This document shows positions 22,899-32,169 of a DNA stretch of 44,625 bases, one piece after another. The DNA comes from an uncultured Solirubrobacterales bacterium (lineage in GTDB: Bacteria; Actinomycetota; Thermoleophilia; Solirubrobacterales; JACPNS01). Within the stretch, counting starts at the first letter, position 1; every line of letters begins with the position of its first letter. The stretch is from NCBI GenBank assembly GCA_937128795.1, contig CAKZMQ010000014.1, forward strand, positions 1 to 44,625. The letters run 5' to 3'. Made by a program: the position numbers and the translations under genes. The notes beneath the pieces were generated by a model. That model was not told the origin of the DNA, made no database searches, and saw only the letters and a program-made list of their open reading frames with translations.

Positions 22899-23830
22899 TC
22901 GAGAGTCAGTTTCAGCCCTTTGGCGACCGACTCGCAGCGCTCGTTGAGGAACGAGAGAGTCAGCTCGTTCTCGGCCTCGATCCCGACCCGGCCAAGCTTT
23001 GGCCGAACGCGATCGAGGCCGTGGACGGCGGCCAGCCAGCCAACGAGCTTGCTGCACAAGCGGTTTCCGGACACTGTCGATCGGTGATCGCAGCCGTCGG
23101 CGCGGACTGCGTCGGCGTGAAACTTCAACTCGCGTGTTTCGAACGGCTCGGTGCGCCCGGATGGCGGGCGTTGACCGAGACCGTCGAAGCTGCCAAATCG
23201 GCCGGACTGATCGCGATCGCGGACGGCAAACGTGGCGATGTTCCGGTGACGGCAGCGGCGTACGCTCAAGCTCTTTTTGGCTCGACCCCTTCGCCGTGGG
23301 GCGAAATTCATGGCCTCGGGGCCGACGCCGCAACGGTCAACCCATTGCTCGGCGCCGATTCTCTGGAGCCGATCGTCGAGCGCGCGGTTGCGAGTGGGGC
23401 AGGTGTTTTTGCTCTCGTCCGCACCTCAAACCCGGGTGCAGAGGACATCGAGGCGCTCGAAATCAGCGGAACGGATGGCGGGACTGTGACCGACCATCTT
23501 GCGCGGCTCGTGGAAAACGTCGGCGCGTCATCAGTCGGCACGAGCGGTCTCTCGTCGCTCGGCGCAGTCGTCGGGGCAACGGTGCCTGCGCACATCGAGC
23601 GTCTGCGCGAGGCGATGCCACACGCGGTGTTCCTGATGCCCGGTGTCGGCGCGCAGGGTGGACGAGTGGAAGACCTCTCCGCGGCGTTCGCGGCCGGCCG
23701 AGCATCGGCGCTGGTCACTGTCTCGCGCGCGCTGGTCAACGCCTGGGAGGGCGACGGTGGTCGGCCGGAGTCGAGTGCTCGCAGCGCAGCGAACGCACTT
23801 CGCGAATCCATCTGGTCTATTTCGGGCTGA
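22895..23830 (+). CDS. pyrF: Orotidine 5'-phosphate decarboxylase (type 2), likely CTG start
   Basis: This enzyme makes UMP from OMP. The catalytic segment IAIADGKRGDV and the C-terminal VFLMPGVGAQGG are clear. The first ATG/GTG/TTG in frame is the GTG at 23021, but it falls after the conserved first strand VLGLDPDPAKLWP, which is read in the same frame from about 22967. The frame is open back into hup with no standard start, so the likely start is the CTG at 22895, which overlaps the hup stop (CTGA) as an ATGA start would. That gives 311 residues, normal for type 2, with D29 in LGLDP. The region before the CTG (AAGGGCGG) could act as an SD. Other non-standard starts such as ATC at 22898 are possible. 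Confidence 0.8.
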   Translation: MIESQFQPFGDRLAALVEERESQLVLGLDPDPAKLWPNAIEAVDGGQPANELAAQAVSGHCRSVIAAVGADCVGVKLQLACFERLGAPGWRALTETVEAAKSAGLIAIADGKRGDVPVTAAAYAQALFGSTPSPWGEIHGLGADAATVNPLLGADSLEPIVERAVASGAGVFALVRTSNPGAEDIEALEISGTDGGTVTDHLARLVENVGASSVGTSGLSSLGAVVGATVPAHIERLREAMPHAVFLMPGVGAQGGRVEDLSAAFAAGRASALVTVSRALVNAWEGDGGRPESSARSAANALRESIWSISG

Positions 23831-23921
23831 GGTTTCGACTACGACCGGAGGGCTCGTCAGTCTGTAATCGAACGGCTGAACGCGTCGATTCAGTCCGCTT
23901 GGATTTCTACCGGCGACGAGT

Positions 23922-24659
23922 ATGGAACCCGCGACCATATCCAGCGCAGTCACGCCAGCGACCCACTCGGGAGATGCTCCGGCGCTGAGCGGGAGCGCGC
24001 TCAGCGCACGCTTCGGAGCCTTCGCGGGCGAGTACCGGTACGTCGTGGACCAGCGATCCGCGATCGCTGCGATCAATTGGATGCTCGCCGCAGCCGAAGT
24101 CTCGCCGCTCTCCAAAAACATCGTTGTCGGAGTTGACATCGAGACGTCCTCGCTGAAGCCGGCCGAAGGTCGCATCCGACTCTGCCAGCTGGCTGCCGGA
24201 AGTCGCGCGGTCGTGCTCGACGCATTTGCGTTCGAACCCTGGAAGTTGGTCCGATCGGCGCTGATCGAGTTGCGGCCGGATTGGATCGCGCACAACGCTG
24301 AGTTCGAGCAGAGCTGGTTCGCTCGCCACGCAGGATTTACGTTGACGCCGATGTTCGACACGCGCTGGGTATATATCCGCGAGCGCGCTCGCCGCTTCGG
24401 CCCGGAGGCTGGTGGGTCGAGTTCGCTGCAGGCGGTGTGCGCCGAACTTTTGGATTTTGAGCTGTCCAAGGAGCAGCGTCTGAGCGACTGGACCGCGCCG
24501 GTGCTCTCTGCCGCTCAGGTCGAGTACGCAGCGCTCGATGCACTCGTGCTTCCTGTGTTGCGCGCTCGTCTCGAGCGCGACGCTGTCGATTCAGGCTGGA
24601 CTGCGGAGATTGTTGCCGCGGCTGATCGCTCGCGCGAAGAAGCCGATCGATTTCTCTGA
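23922..24659 (+). CDS. RNase D-like DEDD 3'-5' exonuclease
   Basis: This 245-residue protein has the 3'-5' exonuclease fold. Motif I is VVGVDIETSSLKP (Asp and Glu of DEDD) at about residues 68-80 and motif III is YAALDALV (Tyr and Asp, the DEDDy type). Motif II reads HNAEFEQSWF, with Glu where an Asp is usual. The HRDC domains of full RNase D are absent, so it is a catalytic-domain-only protein. It probably trims structured RNA or DNA 3' ends. The 91-bp gap after pyrF shows no gene; start ATG at 23922 has an alternative-free frame. Confidence 0.82.
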   Translation: MEPATISSAVTPATHSGDAPALSGSALSARFGAFAGEYRYVVDQRSAIAAINWMLAAAEVSPLSKNIVVGVDIETSSLKPAEGRIRLCQLAAGSRAVVLDAFAFEPWKLVRSALIELRPDWIAHNAEFEQSWFARHAGFTLTPMFDTRWVYIRERARRFGPEAGGSSSLQAVCAELLDFELSKEQRLSDWTAPVLSAAQVEYAALDALVLPVLRARLERDAVDSGWTAEIVAAADRSREEADRFL

Positions 24660-24731
24660 TTGGCAGTTTTTCACTGACTTGCAGGTGTTACGCCGGTTGC
24701 AGCGCTTACCGCTGACGGGCGATGCGCCGTT

Positions 24732-25241
24732 ATGATCGGCGAAGTGGCCGATGCGATGAAACAGCCGGTGCTTTCCGAAGCGCGAACGACCCGAGGCGGT
24801 ACACCGTCGAACCCGTCCAGTGCGAGTCCGAAACGGCGCGCTTCTACGTCCAGGCGTCCGTCCGGCGGCGGCACGAACCATCCGCGTCGTCCGAAGAGCG
24901 CGAAGGCCGGTGCCGGAGCGCGCTTGCTGGCGCCAATCGCGATCCTCGTATTCGCCGTCGCGATGTTCTCGGTGCTCACCGCAGATGACCCGACGCAGCC
25001 GCAGCCCTCTGCCACGCAATCCAGCGGAGAGTCGTCGTCGCCTGCCACGCAGGGCGAGGGCGAAGACGGCGAGCGCACAACCTCGACCACCACCAGGCGG
25101 TCCTCGTACACGGTCAAGCCCGGCGACAGTTTTGCCGCGATTGCCGAAAAGCTCAATCTTGACGTCAACGTACTCTCAGAGCTGAACCCCGACGTCGATC
25201 CCCGTGCTCTGCAGCCGGGCCAGAAGCTCAAATTGAAGTGA
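24732..25241 (+). CDS. Membrane-anchored LysM domain protein
   Basis: This 169-residue protein has a Ser/Arg/Pro-rich cytoplasmic N-terminus, one membrane helix (about 66-82, LLAPIAILVFAVAMFSVL), an acidic Ser/Thr-rich external linker, and one C-terminal LysM domain (about 124-169: YTVKPGDSFAAIAEKLNL, NPDVDPRALQPGQKLKL). LysM binds peptidoglycan N-acetylglucosamine. The ATG at 24732 sits in a possible -10 (TATGAT, 24731-24736), so the ATG at 24756 (MKQPVLS) may be the real start. Its stop overlaps the next gene by 4 bp, pointing to joint action in the cell wall. Confidence 0.83.
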   Translation: MIGEVADAMKQPVLSEARTTRGGTPSNPSSASPKRRASTSRRPSGGGTNHPRRPKSAKAGAGARLLAPIAILVFAVAMFSVLTADDPTQPQPSATQSSGESSSPATQGEGEDGERTTSTTTRRSSYTVKPGDSFAAIAEKLNLDVNVLSELNPDVDPRALQPGQKLKLK

Positions 25242-26542
25242 CCCGATCAGCCCTTGTGAAGCTCGCGCAGATCAGGGCGGCGCGAGCCGCACTGCTGTCG
25301 ATTGCCGTAATGGCGTTGATGTTTTCGGGAACGTCCGCGACCGCCACTGCCGCAAACGTGGAGTACACGGTGAGCGACCGCACCGTGCGATTCAAGAGTC
25401 CGCAGATGCCGACCGGGACCAAGGCAAATAGTGCCGCCGTGATGGATGCCGACAGCGGTCGGATGTTGTGGGCGCTGCGCCCGCACCAGCGGCGCCTGAT
25501 CGCCAGTACGACGAAAATAATGACCGCGCTGGTCGCGATCTCGCGTACGAGGCCGAATGAGTTGCTGACTGCGACCGCATATCCGGCCGGCCCCGGTGAG
25601 TCGCTGCTCGGGCTGAAAGCGGGCGAACGAATGACCGCGAACGATCTGTTGACGGGCTTGATGCTCGCCAGTGGAAATGATGCGGCCGACACGCTCGCGG
25701 CTCGCACTGCGAGCTCGCGCGCGGCATTCGTTCGGGCGATGAACCGTCGTGCGCGCTCGCTCGGCCTGCGGGACACGCTGTTCGGGAATCCCGTCGGTCT
25801 CGACCTTCCGGAAACGTACTCGACGGCGTCTGACCTGGCAAAGCTGACGCAACACGCCCTGACGGAGCCGCGGTTCGCGAGCATCGTCAGCAAGTCGAAG
25901 GCGACGCTGCGCAGCGGTACTCGCACGCGGCGAATCAGAAATCGCAATCGACTGGTCGGGCTGTACTCCTACGTAGACGGCGTGAAGACCGGTCGTACGC
26001 TGGCGGCCGGGTACGTCTTGGTCGGGGCGGCCAGCCGTGAGGACGCCCGAGTGATCTCGGTCGTCACCGGCGAACCGAGCGAAACCGCGCGCGACAACGA
26101 CACATTGAAATTGCTCCGGTTCGGCCGCGCGTTCTTTCGCCCCGTCGAACCGCTCAGCCGTGACCGCGGGGCCCTGCGGTTGCCGGTCGCGTTGCAGGAC
26201 ATCGCCGCGGTGGCATATCCGCAGCGCGACGTTCGTTTTGCGGTTCGCAGCGGCGATCGTCTGCGGGTCACGGCGATTGCTCCGGACCAGTTGAAGGGGC
26301 CGCTCGCTGCGGGAACGCGCGTCGGCACCGCGACTGTCCTTCGGGAAGGCAAGCGAGTCGACGAAGTGCCGCTTCGTCTTCGCCGTCCAGTGCCGTCTCC
26401 GCCGACGCTGGCAGTGATCGCCCACCAGGTTGGAAACGCACTTCCGTATGTGGCCATCCTTGGATTGTTCGGTCTCGTCGGGTTCATGGTCATCCGAAGA
26501 CGACGACGTCTACGGACACACAGACCGGAGTACGTGGGATAA
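25238..26542 (+). CDS. D-alanyl-D-alanine carboxypeptidase (PBP5/DacA-like)
   Basis: This 434-residue peptidase removes the terminal D-Ala from peptidoglycan side chains. The three active-site motifs are complete: S90-T-T-K93, S145-G-N147 and K250-T-G252. A signal peptide covers about residues 1-39. After the catalytic domain comes a PBP5-type C-terminal domain (about 310-395), then a membrane helix (about 400-421) and an Arg-rich cytoplasmic end (IRRRRRLRTHRPEYVG). It starts at the GTG at 25238, overlapping the LysM gene stop. Confidence 0.92.
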   Translation: MTRSALVKLAQIRAARAALLSIAVMALMFSGTSATATAANVEYTVSDRTVRFKSPQMPTGTKANSAAVMDADSGRMLWALRPHQRRLIASTTKIMTALVAISRTRPNELLTATAYPAGPGESLLGLKAGERMTANDLLTGLMLASGNDAADTLAARTASSRAAFVRAMNRRARSLGLRDTLFGNPVGLDLPETYSTASDLAKLTQHALTEPRFASIVSKSKATLRSGTRTRRIRNRNRLVGLYSYVDGVKTGRTLAAGYVLVGAASREDARVISVVTGEPSETARDNDTLKLLRFGRAFFRPVEPLSRDRGALRLPVALQDIAAVAYPQRDVRFAVRSGDRLRVTAIAPDQLKGPLAAGTRVGTATVLREGKRVDEVPLRLRRPVPSPPTLAVIAHQVGNALPYVAILGLFGLVGFMVIRRRRRLRTHRPEYVG

Positions 26543-26562
26543 TCCAGCGGACAAAAGTTCGC

Positions 26563-26592
26563 GTCGCCGTTTGACTGGGGAGTCGAGGCGAC
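26563..26592 (+). promoter_or_regulatory. Hairpin in the leader before the pfkB gene
   Basis: GTCGCC (26563-26568) pairs with GGCGAC (26587-26592), and inside it GACT-GGGG-AGTC (26573-26584) forms a perfect stem-loop. No T-run follows, so it is not a standard terminator. It lies in the 137-bp gap between the carboxypeptidase and pfkB genes and may be an mRNA leader element or a stability hairpin. Confidence 0.3.
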
Positions 26593-26679
26593 CGATGTCA
26601 CTTCCAACCCGGTCAAACATGCCCGATCAATCAAGCCCGATCAAGTCCGGTCCCTGAGAACAGGCAGCAAAGGCAGACG

Positions 26680-27633
26680 ATGATCATCACCGTCACACTC
26701 AACGCGGCAATCGACAACACACTCGCCGTGCCCCATTTTCGCCTTGGCGCACGCCATCGCGCCGTGGACAAGCACGCCGCGGCCGGCGGCAAGGGAATCA
26801 ATGTCGCCCGGGCGTTGAAATGCCTCGGACAGCCGGTGATCGCCACTGGATTCGCCGGTGGCGTCACGGGAACGCGAATAATCGAGTATTTGACGGGTGA
26901 GTCGGTACTCAATGACTTTGTACGCATCGGCGAGGAGTCCCGAACATCGACGGTGCTGATCGATCCGACCAACGGACAGCAGACCGAGATCAATGAACAC
27001 GGTCCAGAGGTGACCGACGCGGAGCTCGACCTGTTTCGCGAGAAGTTGATGTATCTGGCGCCGGGTGCCGACATCTGCGTGATCGCCGGATCGATACCGC
27101 GTGGGATTCCGGCCGAGTTCTACGGCGAGCTGGTCACCGAACTGCGTTCTGCCGGTGTCGTCACGTTGGTGGACGCCGAAGGCGAAGTGATGAGCCAGGC
27201 GCTGCGAGCCGAGCCGGACCTGATCGCACCAAACGTCGTCGAGTCCGAGGAGCTGGTCGGTCGCGAGTTCGTCGACGCCGAAGACTTGGCTTCGGCGCCC
27301 GCAGAGCTTCGCGGTCTGGGTGCGCGCGATGCGGTCGTCACCACCGCCGACGGCTGCTGGGCCGTGCTCGATGCCAGCCCTGATGTGACATTGCGGGTCC
27401 ATGGACCAACGCTTGACCCGATCACGACCGTCGGATCCGGCGACGCGCTTGTGGCCGGGCTGGTCAGCGCGCGCTACATCGGTCTCGGTGACGAAGCGGC
27501 TTTGCGTTACGCAGTCGCATGTGGTGCGGAATCGACTCAGCACTTCGGCGCCGGAACGCTTGATCGCGCGGCGGTGGACCAATTGCTCGATTCCGTCGAA
27601 GTCCAGGCGATCAACCGCCCAGTCGTCGGCTGA
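26680..27633 (+). CDS. PfkB-family sugar kinase (1-phosphofructokinase-like)
   Basis: This 317-residue ribokinase-fold enzyme has the N-terminal signature GGKGINVARAL (36-46), a FruK/PfkB-type segment GQQTEINEHGPEV (99-111), the ATP-site TTADG at 221-225, and the catalytic GSGD motif at 252-255 (D255 as base). The pattern fits 1-phosphofructokinase or tagatose-6-phosphate kinase better than ribokinase. There is no PTS fructose transporter next to it, so the sugar phosphate is uncertain. The following gap 27634-27791 has a small AACGCG/CGCGTT hairpin. Confidence 0.87.
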   Translation: MIITVTLNAAIDNTLAVPHFRLGARHRAVDKHAAAGGKGINVARALKCLGQPVIATGFAGGVTGTRIIEYLTGESVLNDFVRIGEESRTSTVLIDPTNGQQTEINEHGPEVTDAELDLFREKLMYLAPGADICVIAGSIPRGIPAEFYGELVTELRSAGVVTLVDAEGEVMSQALRAEPDLIAPNVVESEELVGREFVDAEDLASAPAELRGLGARDAVVTTADGCWAVLDASPDVTLRVHGPTLDPITTVGSGDALVAGLVSARYIGLGDEAALRYAVACGAESTQHFGAGTLDRAAVDQLLDSVEVQAINRPVVG

Positions 27634-27734
27634 GACTGCCGTTTTCCCGTCCTTTGCAGGACATTCGCCGTCGCGTAGTGCGGTCGGAAAATTGGTACAG
27701 ATTGAGCCGTCAGGGCCGCTGGTAACGTAGACGG

Positions 27735-27757
27735 AACGCGTATTTAATGCGCGTTTT
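27735..27757 (+). terminator. Weak terminator-like hairpin between pfkB and guaB3
   Basis: AACGCG (27735-27740) and CGCGTT (27750-27755) form a perfect 6-bp stem with a 9-base AT-rich loop, and two more T follow. It may slow or stop the pfkB transcript before guaB3. The AT-rich loop (TATTTAATG) could equally be part of a promoter. Confidence 0.3.
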
Positions 27758-27791
27758 GCCCACCCTCCCCAAGCCATTTCGGAGTTCATCA

Positions 27792-28991
27792 ATGGAAGTA
27801 GAGATCGGCCGCGGTAAGAAGGGTCGTCGCGCTTACGGCTTCGACGACATCGCCATCGTTCCGTCACGTAGGACGCGTGACCCTGACGATGTCGACATCT
27901 CATGGACGCTTGGCCCTTACCGCTTTGAGCTGCCGCTGCTCGGCTCTGCGATGGATGGAGTGATTTCGCCGAAAACGGCCGGCATCATCGGCAAACTCGG
28001 CGGACTCGGCGTGCTGAACCTCGAGGGCATTTTCACTCGGTACGAAGACGCGGAGGAGCAACTCGACAAGATCGCGGGCTATCCACCCGAGGTTGCGACC
28101 TTGGAGATGCAGAAGATCTACGAAGCGCCGGTCAAACCGGAACTGATCGCACAGCGAATTCGTGAGATCAAGGACCAGGGCGTGGTCACCGCGGCGTCCC
28201 TGACGCCTCAGAAGGTGACCGACTACTACGAGATCGCGCTCGAAGCGGGCCTCGACATTCTCGTCATCCAGGGCACGGTGATCTCCGCTGAACACGTCTC
28301 GACGACCGTCGAACCACTGAACCTGAAAAAATTCATCCAAGAAGTGCCGGTGCCGTGCGTGCTCGGCGGCTGCGCTTCGTACTCGACCGGGCTGCACCTG
28401 ATGCGCACCGGCTGCGTCGGCGTTCTCGTCGGCGTCGGGCCGGGCGCCGCCTGCACCACGCGTGGCGTACTCGGCGTAGGAGTGCCGCAGGCCACCGCGA
28501 TCGCCGACGTCCAGGCGGCACGCAGTCAGCACATGCTTGAGACTGGCGAATACGTCAACGTGATCGCCGACGGCGGTATGCGCAATGGCGGCGACGTTTC
28601 GAAGGCGGTCGCCTGCGGCGCCGACGCCGTGATGATCGGCTCACCGCTGGCGCGTGCGTATGAGGCGCCGGGCCGTGGCTACCACTGGGGTATGGCGACA
28701 TTCCACCCCTCGCTGCCGCGCGGAGCGCGCGTGCGCACCGAGCAGAACGGAACGCTCGAACAGATCCTGATGGGTCCGGCCAACGAAAATGACGGCACCT
28801 TCAACTTGATGGGCGGCCTGCGTACCTCGATGGCGACGACCGGCTATGCAGACATTCCCGAATTCCACCGAGCAGAGGTGATGGTTGCTCCTTCGTTGCA
28901 GACCGAAGGCAAGCAGCTCCAGCGTGCGCAGTCGGTCGGTATGGGATCAAACGGGCGTGCCGCGGTCGCGGCTGGCGTCAACCAGTCCTGA
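27792..28991 (+). CDS. guaB3: GuaB3-type IMP dehydrogenase family protein
   Basis: This 399-residue TIM-barrel enzyme belongs to the IMP dehydrogenase-related GuaB3 branch that lacks the CBS domain pair. The start is ATG 27792 (MEVEIGRGKKGRRAYGFDD), matching the usual N-terminus IGRGK..R..Y..DDI.IVPSRRTR; an upstream in-frame ATG at 27747 would add 15 unrelated residues. The catalytic Cys loop is GVGPGAACTTRGVLGVG. IADGGMRNGGDVSKAVACGADAVMIGS is the phosphate site (seen as IADGGMRNGGDV and ADAVMIGSPL). It lies 9 bp before guaA, so it likely feeds GMP synthesis. Confidence 0.93.
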   Translation: MEVEIGRGKKGRRAYGFDDIAIVPSRRTRDPDDVDISWTLGPYRFELPLLGSAMDGVISPKTAGIIGKLGGLGVLNLEGIFTRYEDAEEQLDKIAGYPPEVATLEMQKIYEAPVKPELIAQRIREIKDQGVVTAASLTPQKVTDYYEIALEAGLDILVIQGTVISAEHVSTTVEPLNLKKFIQEVPVPCVLGGCASYSTGLHLMRTGCVGVLVGVGPGAACTTRGVLGVGVPQATAIADVQAARSQHMLETGEYVNVIADGGMRNGGDVSKAVACGADAVMIGSPLARAYEAPGRGYHWGMATFHPSLPRGARVRTEQNGTLEQILMGPANENDGTFNLMGGLRTSMATTGYADIPEFHRAEVMVAPSLQTEGKQLQRAQSVGMGSNGRAAVAAGVNQS

Positions 28992-29000
28992 GGCAGCGGA

Positions 29001-30629
29001 TTGTCCGGCGCAGAGGCAACCGCAGCTGGACACCTCGAAGGTGATGCTGCGGTCGAGATGGGCGTTGCCGGGGGAGCTGCCGCCGACTCCGATCTGACCG
29101 CCCAGGAAGTGCTCGTCCTTGATTTCGGCGGGCAGTACAGCCAGCTGATCGCGCGTCGCGTGCGCGAATGCGGCGTCTACAGCGAGCTCCTGCCGCACGA
29201 CATCTCGCTCGACGCGCTACGCGAACGCAAGCCGAACGGCATCATCCTCTCGGGCGGACCGGCTTCGGTCTATGCCGACGATGCGCCGGAACTGCGCCCG
29301 GAACTGCTCGAGTTGGGAGTTCCCGTGATGGGTATTTGCTACGGCATGCAGGCGATGGCGCTCAAGCTCGGCGGTCGCGTCGAGCAGGCGCCCGTCGGAG
29401 AATTCGGCCGATCCAACCTTCACGTTCGCGAACACGGGACGCTGTTGCGCGATCTGCCTGATGAGCAGCAGTGCTGGATGAGCCACCGCGACACGGTCTA
29501 CGAGCCGCCGCCGGGCTTCGTCGCGTTGGCATCGAGCGACGAGTCGCCGGTTGCGGCGTTTGAGTCCGCGGAGCGGCAACTCTACGGCATCCAGTTCCAT
29601 CCCGAAGTCGTCCACACGCCCTACGGAACGGATGTGCTGAAGCGGTTCCTGTACGACGTCTGCGGTGCAGACGGACTGTGGAGCGCGGCCTCGGTGATCG
29701 ACGAGCAGATCGCACGGATCCGCGAACAGGTGGGGGATGGCAAGGTGATCTGCGGACTCTCCGGCGGAGTCGACAGCTCGGTCGCGGCGTTGCTCGTACA
29801 CAAGGCCGTCGGCGACCAGCTGACATGCGTGTTCGTGGACCACGGCATGATGCGTAAAAACGAGGCCGAGCAGGTCGTCGCCGTTTTTCGCGACAATTTT
29901 CATGTGCCGCTGATCCACGTCGACGCTGCCGACATCTTCCTGCAACGTCTCGAAGGCGTGACCGACCCCGAACAGAAGCGCAAGACGATCGGCGACCAGT
30001 TCATTCGTACCTTTGAGGCCGAGGCCAGCACGCTCGACGCGAAGTTTCTCGTGCAGGGAACGCTTTATTCCGACGTGATCGAATCCGGCGCAGGGCACGG
30101 CGCGGCGATGATCAAATCGCATCACAACGTCGGTGGTCTGCCGGAGGACATGGATTTTTCGTTGGTCGAACCGCTCCGCTGGTTGTTCAAGGACGAGGTG
30201 CGTGCCGTAGGCGCCGAACTCGGCATGGCCGAGAATCTCGTATGGCGACAGCCCTTCCCCGGACCGGGACTTGCGATTCGGATCGTCGGTGGCGAGGTCA
30301 ACCGTGAGCGCCTCGACGTCGTGCGCGAGGCCGACGCGATTCTGCAGGACGAGATCCGCAAGGCTGGCCTGTATCGCGAGCTCTGGCAGTCATTCTGCGT
30401 GCTGCCGGCGATCAAGTCGGTAGGTGTACAGGGCGATGAGCGGTCATATGCCTATCCGATCGTCATCCGAGCCGTCACCAGCGACGATGCGATGACCGCG
30501 GATTGGGCGCGCCTGCCGTATGACCTGCTCGAGACGGTCTCCAAGCGTCTGATCAATGAGATCCGCGGTGTAAATCGCGTCGCGCTCGACATCTCGTCGA
30601 AGCCGCCGGCGACGATCGAGTGGGAGTGA
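29001..30629 (+). CDS. guaA: GMP synthase (glutamine-hydrolysing)
   Basis: This 542-residue enzyme aminates XMP to GMP. The N-terminal glutamine amidotransferase has C113 (GICYGMQ), H200 and E202 (FHPEV). The ATP pyrophosphatase domain has the PP-loop SGGVDSS at 254-260, and the C-terminal dimerisation domain ends in KPPATIEWE as usual. It starts at the TTG at 29001, which gives an Ala/Gly-rich extension of about 35 residues before the conserved [17 protein letters not shown]; a later GTG may be used instead. It forms an operon with guaB3. Confidence 0.95.
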   Translation: MSGAEATAAGHLEGDAAVEMGVAGGAAADSDLTAQEVLVLDFGGQYSQLIARRVRECGVYSELLPHDISLDALRERKPNGIILSGGPASVYADDAPELRPELLELGVPVMGICYGMQAMALKLGGRVEQAPVGEFGRSNLHVREHGTLLRDLPDEQQCWMSHRDTVYEPPPGFVALASSDESPVAAFESAERQLYGIQFHPEVVHTPYGTDVLKRFLYDVCGADGLWSAASVIDEQIARIREQVGDGKVICGLSGGVDSSVAALLVHKAVGDQLTCVFVDHGMMRKNEAEQVVAVFRDNFHVPLIHVDAADIFLQRLEGVTDPEQKRKTIGDQFIRTFEAEASTLDAKFLVQGTLYSDVIESGAGHGAAMIKSHHNVGGLPEDMDFSLVEPLRWLFKDEVRAVGAELGMAENLVWRQPFPGPGLAIRIVGGEVNRERLDVVREADAILQDEIRKAGLYRELWQSFCVLPAIKSVGVQGDERSYAYPIVIRAVTSDDAMTADWARLPYDLLETVSKRLINEIRGVNRVALDISSKPPATIEWE

Positions 30630-30647
30630 GCGATCGGCGTCGCAGGG

Positions 30648-31376
30648 TTGTTCCGGCGGCCGCAGCTCGACGCTGACGCTTCGCCGCCCGTAGGTTTTGA
30701 CTACGCGATCCGTCGTTCGACGCGGGCGCGCAGCATTCGCATTACGGTCGATCACGGCGGGGTGGTCGTGACACTGCCCGAGCGGACCGCCGAGCGCCAT
30801 GCCCATGAGTTCGTAGCGGAGCGCGCACAGTGGATCGAGCGTTCGCTCGCGAAGCTCGCGGCAGAACAGGACCTGATCGCCGCCCGATCACTGGCAGACG
30901 GTGCCGTGGTGCCGTTCCTGGGGGGCGACCTGGTGTTGAAATTGCTGACCGGCCCGTCGGGCCGCGTGCACTTGGCGGCGGGCAGCAACGCCTTGCGGGT
31001 GCACGTGCCCGACACGCGTCGAGAGACCGTTGCAGCAGCGCTCGAGCGCTGGTATCGGCGGCAGGCCAAGTCGGTATTCGCCGATCGGCTCGACGCGGTG
31101 GTGGAGCGCAACGGGACCTCATACGAACGAGTCACGATCCGCGACCAGAAAACGCGGTGGGGGAGCTGCTCGAGCAGCGGCACGATCAGTTTTAACTGGC
31201 GGTTGCTGCTCGCACCCGAGGTCGTGCTCGACTACGTGATCGAGCACGAGGCCGCGCACATCGAGGTCCGCGACCACTCGCCGCGGTTCTGGGCGTTGAT
31301 GGATCATCGCGTTCCGGAGTGGCGCGATTCACGCGACTGGCTCCGAAAAAACGGCGGCACCCTCCGCCTGGTCTAG
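30648..31376 (+). CDS. YgjP-like zinc metallopeptidase (DUF45)
   Basis: This 242-residue protein has the zinc motif HEAAH in YVIEHEAAHIEVRDHSPRFW, preceded by the characteristic TRWGSCSSSGTISFNWRLLLAP (given as TRWGSCSSSGTIS and FNWRLLLAP). The family (YgjP/DUF45, M48-like) has no firm substrate; some members are called UTP pyrophosphatases from structure alone. It is cytoplasmic, with no signal peptide. It starts at TTG 30648, 18 bp after guaA. Confidence 0.85.
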   Translation: MFRRPQLDADASPPVGFDYAIRRSTRARSIRITVDHGGVVVTLPERTAERHAHEFVAERAQWIERSLAKLAAEQDLIAARSLADGAVVPFLGGDLVLKLLTGPSGRVHLAAGSNALRVHVPDTRRETVAAALERWYRRQAKSVFADRLDAVVERNGTSYERVTIRDQKTRWGSCSSSGTISFNWRLLLAPEVVLDYVIEHEAAHIEVRDHSPRFWALMDHRVPEWRDSRDWLRKNGGTLRLV

Positions 31377-31432
31377 TCGCGACCCGTGTCCGCGGATCTG
31401 GCCGAGGCCGATTCGCGGAGTCGGGAGACGGC

Positions 31433-32149
31433 TCAAGGTCGCGCTTCGCGGAGGCGGCGCTTGGCGATGTCGACCCACTCGCCGGCATTGTCGCCGTAGG
31501 CCGCGATCGCGGCCTCGACGTCGTACTCCACACGTCGCAGGCTGAATGATCCGTCCGCATCGAGCAGGGCGTAGGCGGCGCGCTGGTCCCCGTCGAACGG
31601 CAGTCCGACACTGCCCGGATTGACGACTTCGATCACGCCGACCTCACGGACGAACTGGATGTGGGTATGTCCGCAGACGATCGTGTTGGCCTCGAACGGA
31701 CTTTCGACTGCCTCGCCGTCGGTCTCGGCCGAGACGTCCGTGAATCCGATCATGTCGGAGCCGGGGGAGGCGTGGCAGAAGACGGTCATCTGTGCACCCG
31801 GCTGGGGAATACCGACCAGGACGTCCGGAAGTGCCGCGAGTTCGGCTACGGCTTCCGCGCCAATCGCGTCCTGCACGAACAGCGCGGCGTCTCGGATCGC
31901 CTCAACGGGGATGTCGATCGACGACGGGTCGGCCACCCAGCGCTCGGTGTTGCCGCGTAGCCAGATCGTGCCGGCAGGAAGCGCCTCGAGGCGGTCCAAC
32001 ACCGCCGCAGGTTGCGCCCCGATCAGGCAGTAGTCCCCGCCCAGCAGCCAGTTCGTGGCCCCGGCGGCAGTCGCATCTTCGATCACTGCGGCGAGCGCGT
32101 GATCGTTGCCGTGAATGTCATATGCAATCGCCAGCACATCAGGCAGCAT
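31433..32149 (-). CDS. Calcineurin-like metallophosphoesterase
   Basis: This 238-residue protein has the metal-binding set of YfcE/MJ0936-type phosphoesterases: D11 and H13 in YDIHGND, GGD in LLGGDYCLIG, GN in LRGNTERW, the His in VFCHASPGSD, and GHTHIQF. It would cleave phosphodiesters or phosphomonoesters; the natural substrate is unknown. A longer frame starts at 32371, but its first 74 residues are Arg/Pro-rich and unlike the family and they overlap the divergent acetyltransferase gene, so ATG 32149 is preferred. Confidence 0.86.
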   Translation of the reverse strand: MLPDVLAIAYDIHGNDHALAAVIEDATAAGATNWLLGGDYCLIGAQPAAVLDRLEALPAGTIWLRGNTERWVADPSSIDIPVEAIRDAALFVQDAIGAEAVAELAALPDVLVGIPQPGAQMTVFCHASPGSDMIGFTDVSAETDGEAVESPFEANTIVCGHTHIQFVREVGVIEVVNPGSVGLPFDGDQRAAYALLDADGSFSLRRVEYDVEAAIAAYGDNAGEWVDIAKRRLREARP

Positions 32150-32169
32150 ACGGGTAGGATGCCCACTCG

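Noticed and set aside
25247..26425. 392-codon minus-strand frame opposite the carboxypeptidase gene
   Set aside because: The plus strand carries the complete SXXK, SXN and KTG motifs; the opposite frame is compositional shadow.
26641..27903. 420-codon minus-strand frame opposite pfkB
   Set aside because: The plus strand encodes a clear PfkB kinase with all motifs; the opposite frame has no recognisable feature.
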